This document shows positions 61,936 to 64,000 of a stretch of 64,000 nt of DNA, one piece after another. This stretch comes from Microcebus murinus (lineage: Eukaryota > Chordata > Mammalia > Primates > Cheirogaleidae): positions 26,810,727 through 26,874,726 of the forward strand of contig NC_134115.1 in NCBI RefSeq assembly GCF_040939455.1, in the 5' to 3' direction. Numbering within the stretch: the stretch's first letter is position 1; each line of letters begins with the position of its first letter. A program made the position numbers and the translations under genes. The notes beneath the pieces were generated by a model. That model was not told the origin of the DNA. It saw only the letters and a list, made by a program, of their open reading frames with translations, and did not search any database.

Positions 61936-64000
61936 GATACGAGATTTGCCTGGTGCAGTGTATTTTAGGTGTTGAAAACACTGGTTCTTCCCCCTTCCCA
62001 AACTGTGGATATTTTCCCATCCTCAAAATGGAATACTTCATTATGGAAATGGATAAAGGAGACTGACTATTAAGTAATTTCTACACTTTCATTTTAATAT
62101 TGATAAGCATTGCAAACATCTTTTATTATAGCTAATGTTCACTGAGTTCTATAAAGATTCATTTAAAAAGACTTAATAGCCCATTAATACATCAAGGGAA
62201 CACCTTGTAAAGATTCTCCTTTAGAAATTATTTAGAACTCTTTTCTCCCTGAAGGGTACCATTATACTTGTATATTTGCAAGCAAATGGGGTATTTGACT
62301 TTATTAAAATTCTCAAAGTACTTTTGATACCACTACCTCTAATATAATAGAAGTAGTGTCAGCCGAGCACTATGGTTTCAGGTGGGTTATAAAATCAGTA
62401 GGGGGTGATGGATTTTTAAAAACTAATTATTGGCTACTAGCTTAAAATAGCATCTGGCTAGCAGTCCCTTACTCAACAATTCCCTACTTTACACTAAAAT
62501 GCTTAGGAAGGCATTTAAAAAGATGAATTTATAATACTTCCAAAGATGAGTAGGGACAGTCAACCTATTGCCAGTATCTGGGAGAAACTTCACTGGACTA
62601 GAAGTGACTTAAGTTTCAATGTGATCAGAAAATAGGAAAAAATCCATCTGATACCTTTTCTCATGTTTAACTCCTAAATTATAACCTCACAGTCTATATC
62701 AGAAAGGGAACTGGATCTCTGTCCTTTTAGCTGGGGCTGCTTTTGAGGAAGCCAAAGTACTTTCTGCCCATGCTTCTCCTAGATATTAGTGTTTCTCTTT
62801 CTAAAACCATCAGAGATGGCAGACGACATAAACAGAAAAGAAGGAGAAAGAGGGTAGAGTAATAACAATGGTGACGGTGCCCCATACCCCCAGTCTGGCT
62901 CTGCAGGCAGGCACGGAGACAGAGGAATCTAGGAACAGTGCACATGTGGGGAAGGGAATTGACGTCCTCCATCTCTTAAGCCGGAGCTACCTGAGGAAGA
63001 GCTATCCAGTTTGTGCTCTGCCCCAAAAGAACAGTGCAGAAAGGGCTGTTTCCAAAAGGAACAGTGCCTTTTCAAAATTTTCTGTGTGTGTCTATGTGTG
63101 TGTGTGCTTCTCACGCAAGGCCCCTGCATGTGTAAGTTGTGGACTTGGTCTTTAGAGAGTGAGAAACCCAGACTGTGCAGGTCCGAGTAATGCTCACCAA
63201 GGCTAGCAGAACCACTATGTGAGTACCGCTAGACCCTAGAAATTGGCACTGGAGCAGTGCAAATGGGTCTAGAAGCAGATCTGAGAAGGGATGTGGCCAG
63301 CACCCAAGTGCACCAAGAATGAGGGCAAAGGAAATTCTCAATACCTCCTTGTCTGTTGGCAAACACCAGGCTGAATGACAAATTGAGAGCTAGAGCAATA
63401 CTGTTAAATAACGTGTGCATTTTAAGGGTACTGGAAGGAAGATAAAATGGTTCAGCCTCTGGATTAGTAAAATTGTGGGATCATGAGTAATTTTGATTTT
63501 ACTTTTTTATTTAAAAAAATAATCTGCACATAATATTTTAGTAATCAGAAAAATGAATATTATTCTTATCTAAGAAAAGAAAAACAACTAAGTCATATTT
63601 ATTTGTGCGCTAACAATGCAATTGGAATCTTTCTTGCTTCTCTTTTCACTTTTTCCTGATTTGTGAGGGTATCTAATAAGAGATGCCAACAGTGAGTGCT
63701 ATTTTCCTTTTGAGCTGAAGTCTCAATAGTGATGGCCACCCTTTGCTTTGTCACATACGAGTTAGGTATAGTGGTAAGGAGAGGATCGCTTGGTCAACCA
63801 GATTTTCTCCCTTCCTGGAGTAGTGACACCAGAAGCCACACCTGAAACAACTCCTAATCTCAGTAATCTCTCTCCTTGCTCTGGTTAGGGAATGTCATAG
63901 TGTGCTGGGCAATCAAGGTTATGTGATCTGAAGGGCCAGATCCGATTAATGTTTTTAATTGTGTTTTCAAGATCTAACACACCCAGGGAGATTTGTTCCA
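61936..64000. other. Unique sequence
   Basis: A small TG-rich run lies at 63083-63105. Opposed short frames at 62727-63420 show no known domain. No repeat or exon is supported up to the window edge. Confidence 0.5.

Overview
The window reads as nuclear DNA from a strepsirrhine primate, most likely a Malagasy lemur. The main evidence is the young Alu copies. They carry a strepsirrhine left arm (phrases such as GCCTAGCTCACAGCAACCTC) and a middle segment holding TTGGCCAATTAATTTCTTTC, which I know from lemur and not from human Alus. A compact, lemur-like L1 3' end recurs at 4029, 15425, 19674 and 34531. The species call is inference from repeat style.

I found no protein-coding gene, rRNA, tRNA or CRISPR array that I can support. 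The open reading frames are short, mostly lie in L1, Alu or LTR sequence, and none matches a host protein family I recognise. The window looks like intergenic or deep intronic sequence.

Layout. 1-5000 is a nest of L1 fragments on the minus strand, interrupted by a mariner-like DNA transposon (460-910), a younger L1 3' end (1203-1695), a short A-tailed insert (2670-2756) and a hAT element (3920-4846) that itself holds a lemur L1 (4029-4738). 5000-13000 is mostly unique, with L2, MIR, three young Alus (two abutting) and a 17-bp C tract. 13000-25500 holds MER3, L1 3' ends, microsatellites, two related retroviral-type LTRs (from about 19340 and 20890), an MLT1 LTR broken by one of them, and a G-quadruplex motif at 21782. 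25567-25968 is an MLT1A-type LTR. 26000-29300 is nearly repeat-free and is the first candidate block of conserved regulatory DNA. 30330-30960 is an LTR followed by a primer-binding-site-like sequence. 34096-35895 holds two ancient DNA transposons and a twin-primed (5'-inverted) L1. 37000-40400 has L1, MLT1, MIR and L2 pieces. 40790-45775 is two large old L1 bodies in opposite orientation, one with an internally inverted segment and a young Alu. 46000-58250 mixes unique DNA with an AluJ bearing a GAAA microsatellite, an MLT1 nested in another MLT1, L1ME, L2 and MIR. 58250-61600 is repeat-poor. It carries a palindromic CRE, a MEF2/TATA-like box, a GC-rich stretch and a strong splice-donor match, and is the best candidate for a promoter or untranslated first exon. 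61940-64000 is unique sequence in which I see no feature.

Subfamily names are given from memory of repeat consensus patterns and should be treated as family-level calls. I did not find a new biological system here. The most informative features are the insertion nests, which give a relative chronology, and the 58.7-59.6 kb regulatory candidate.
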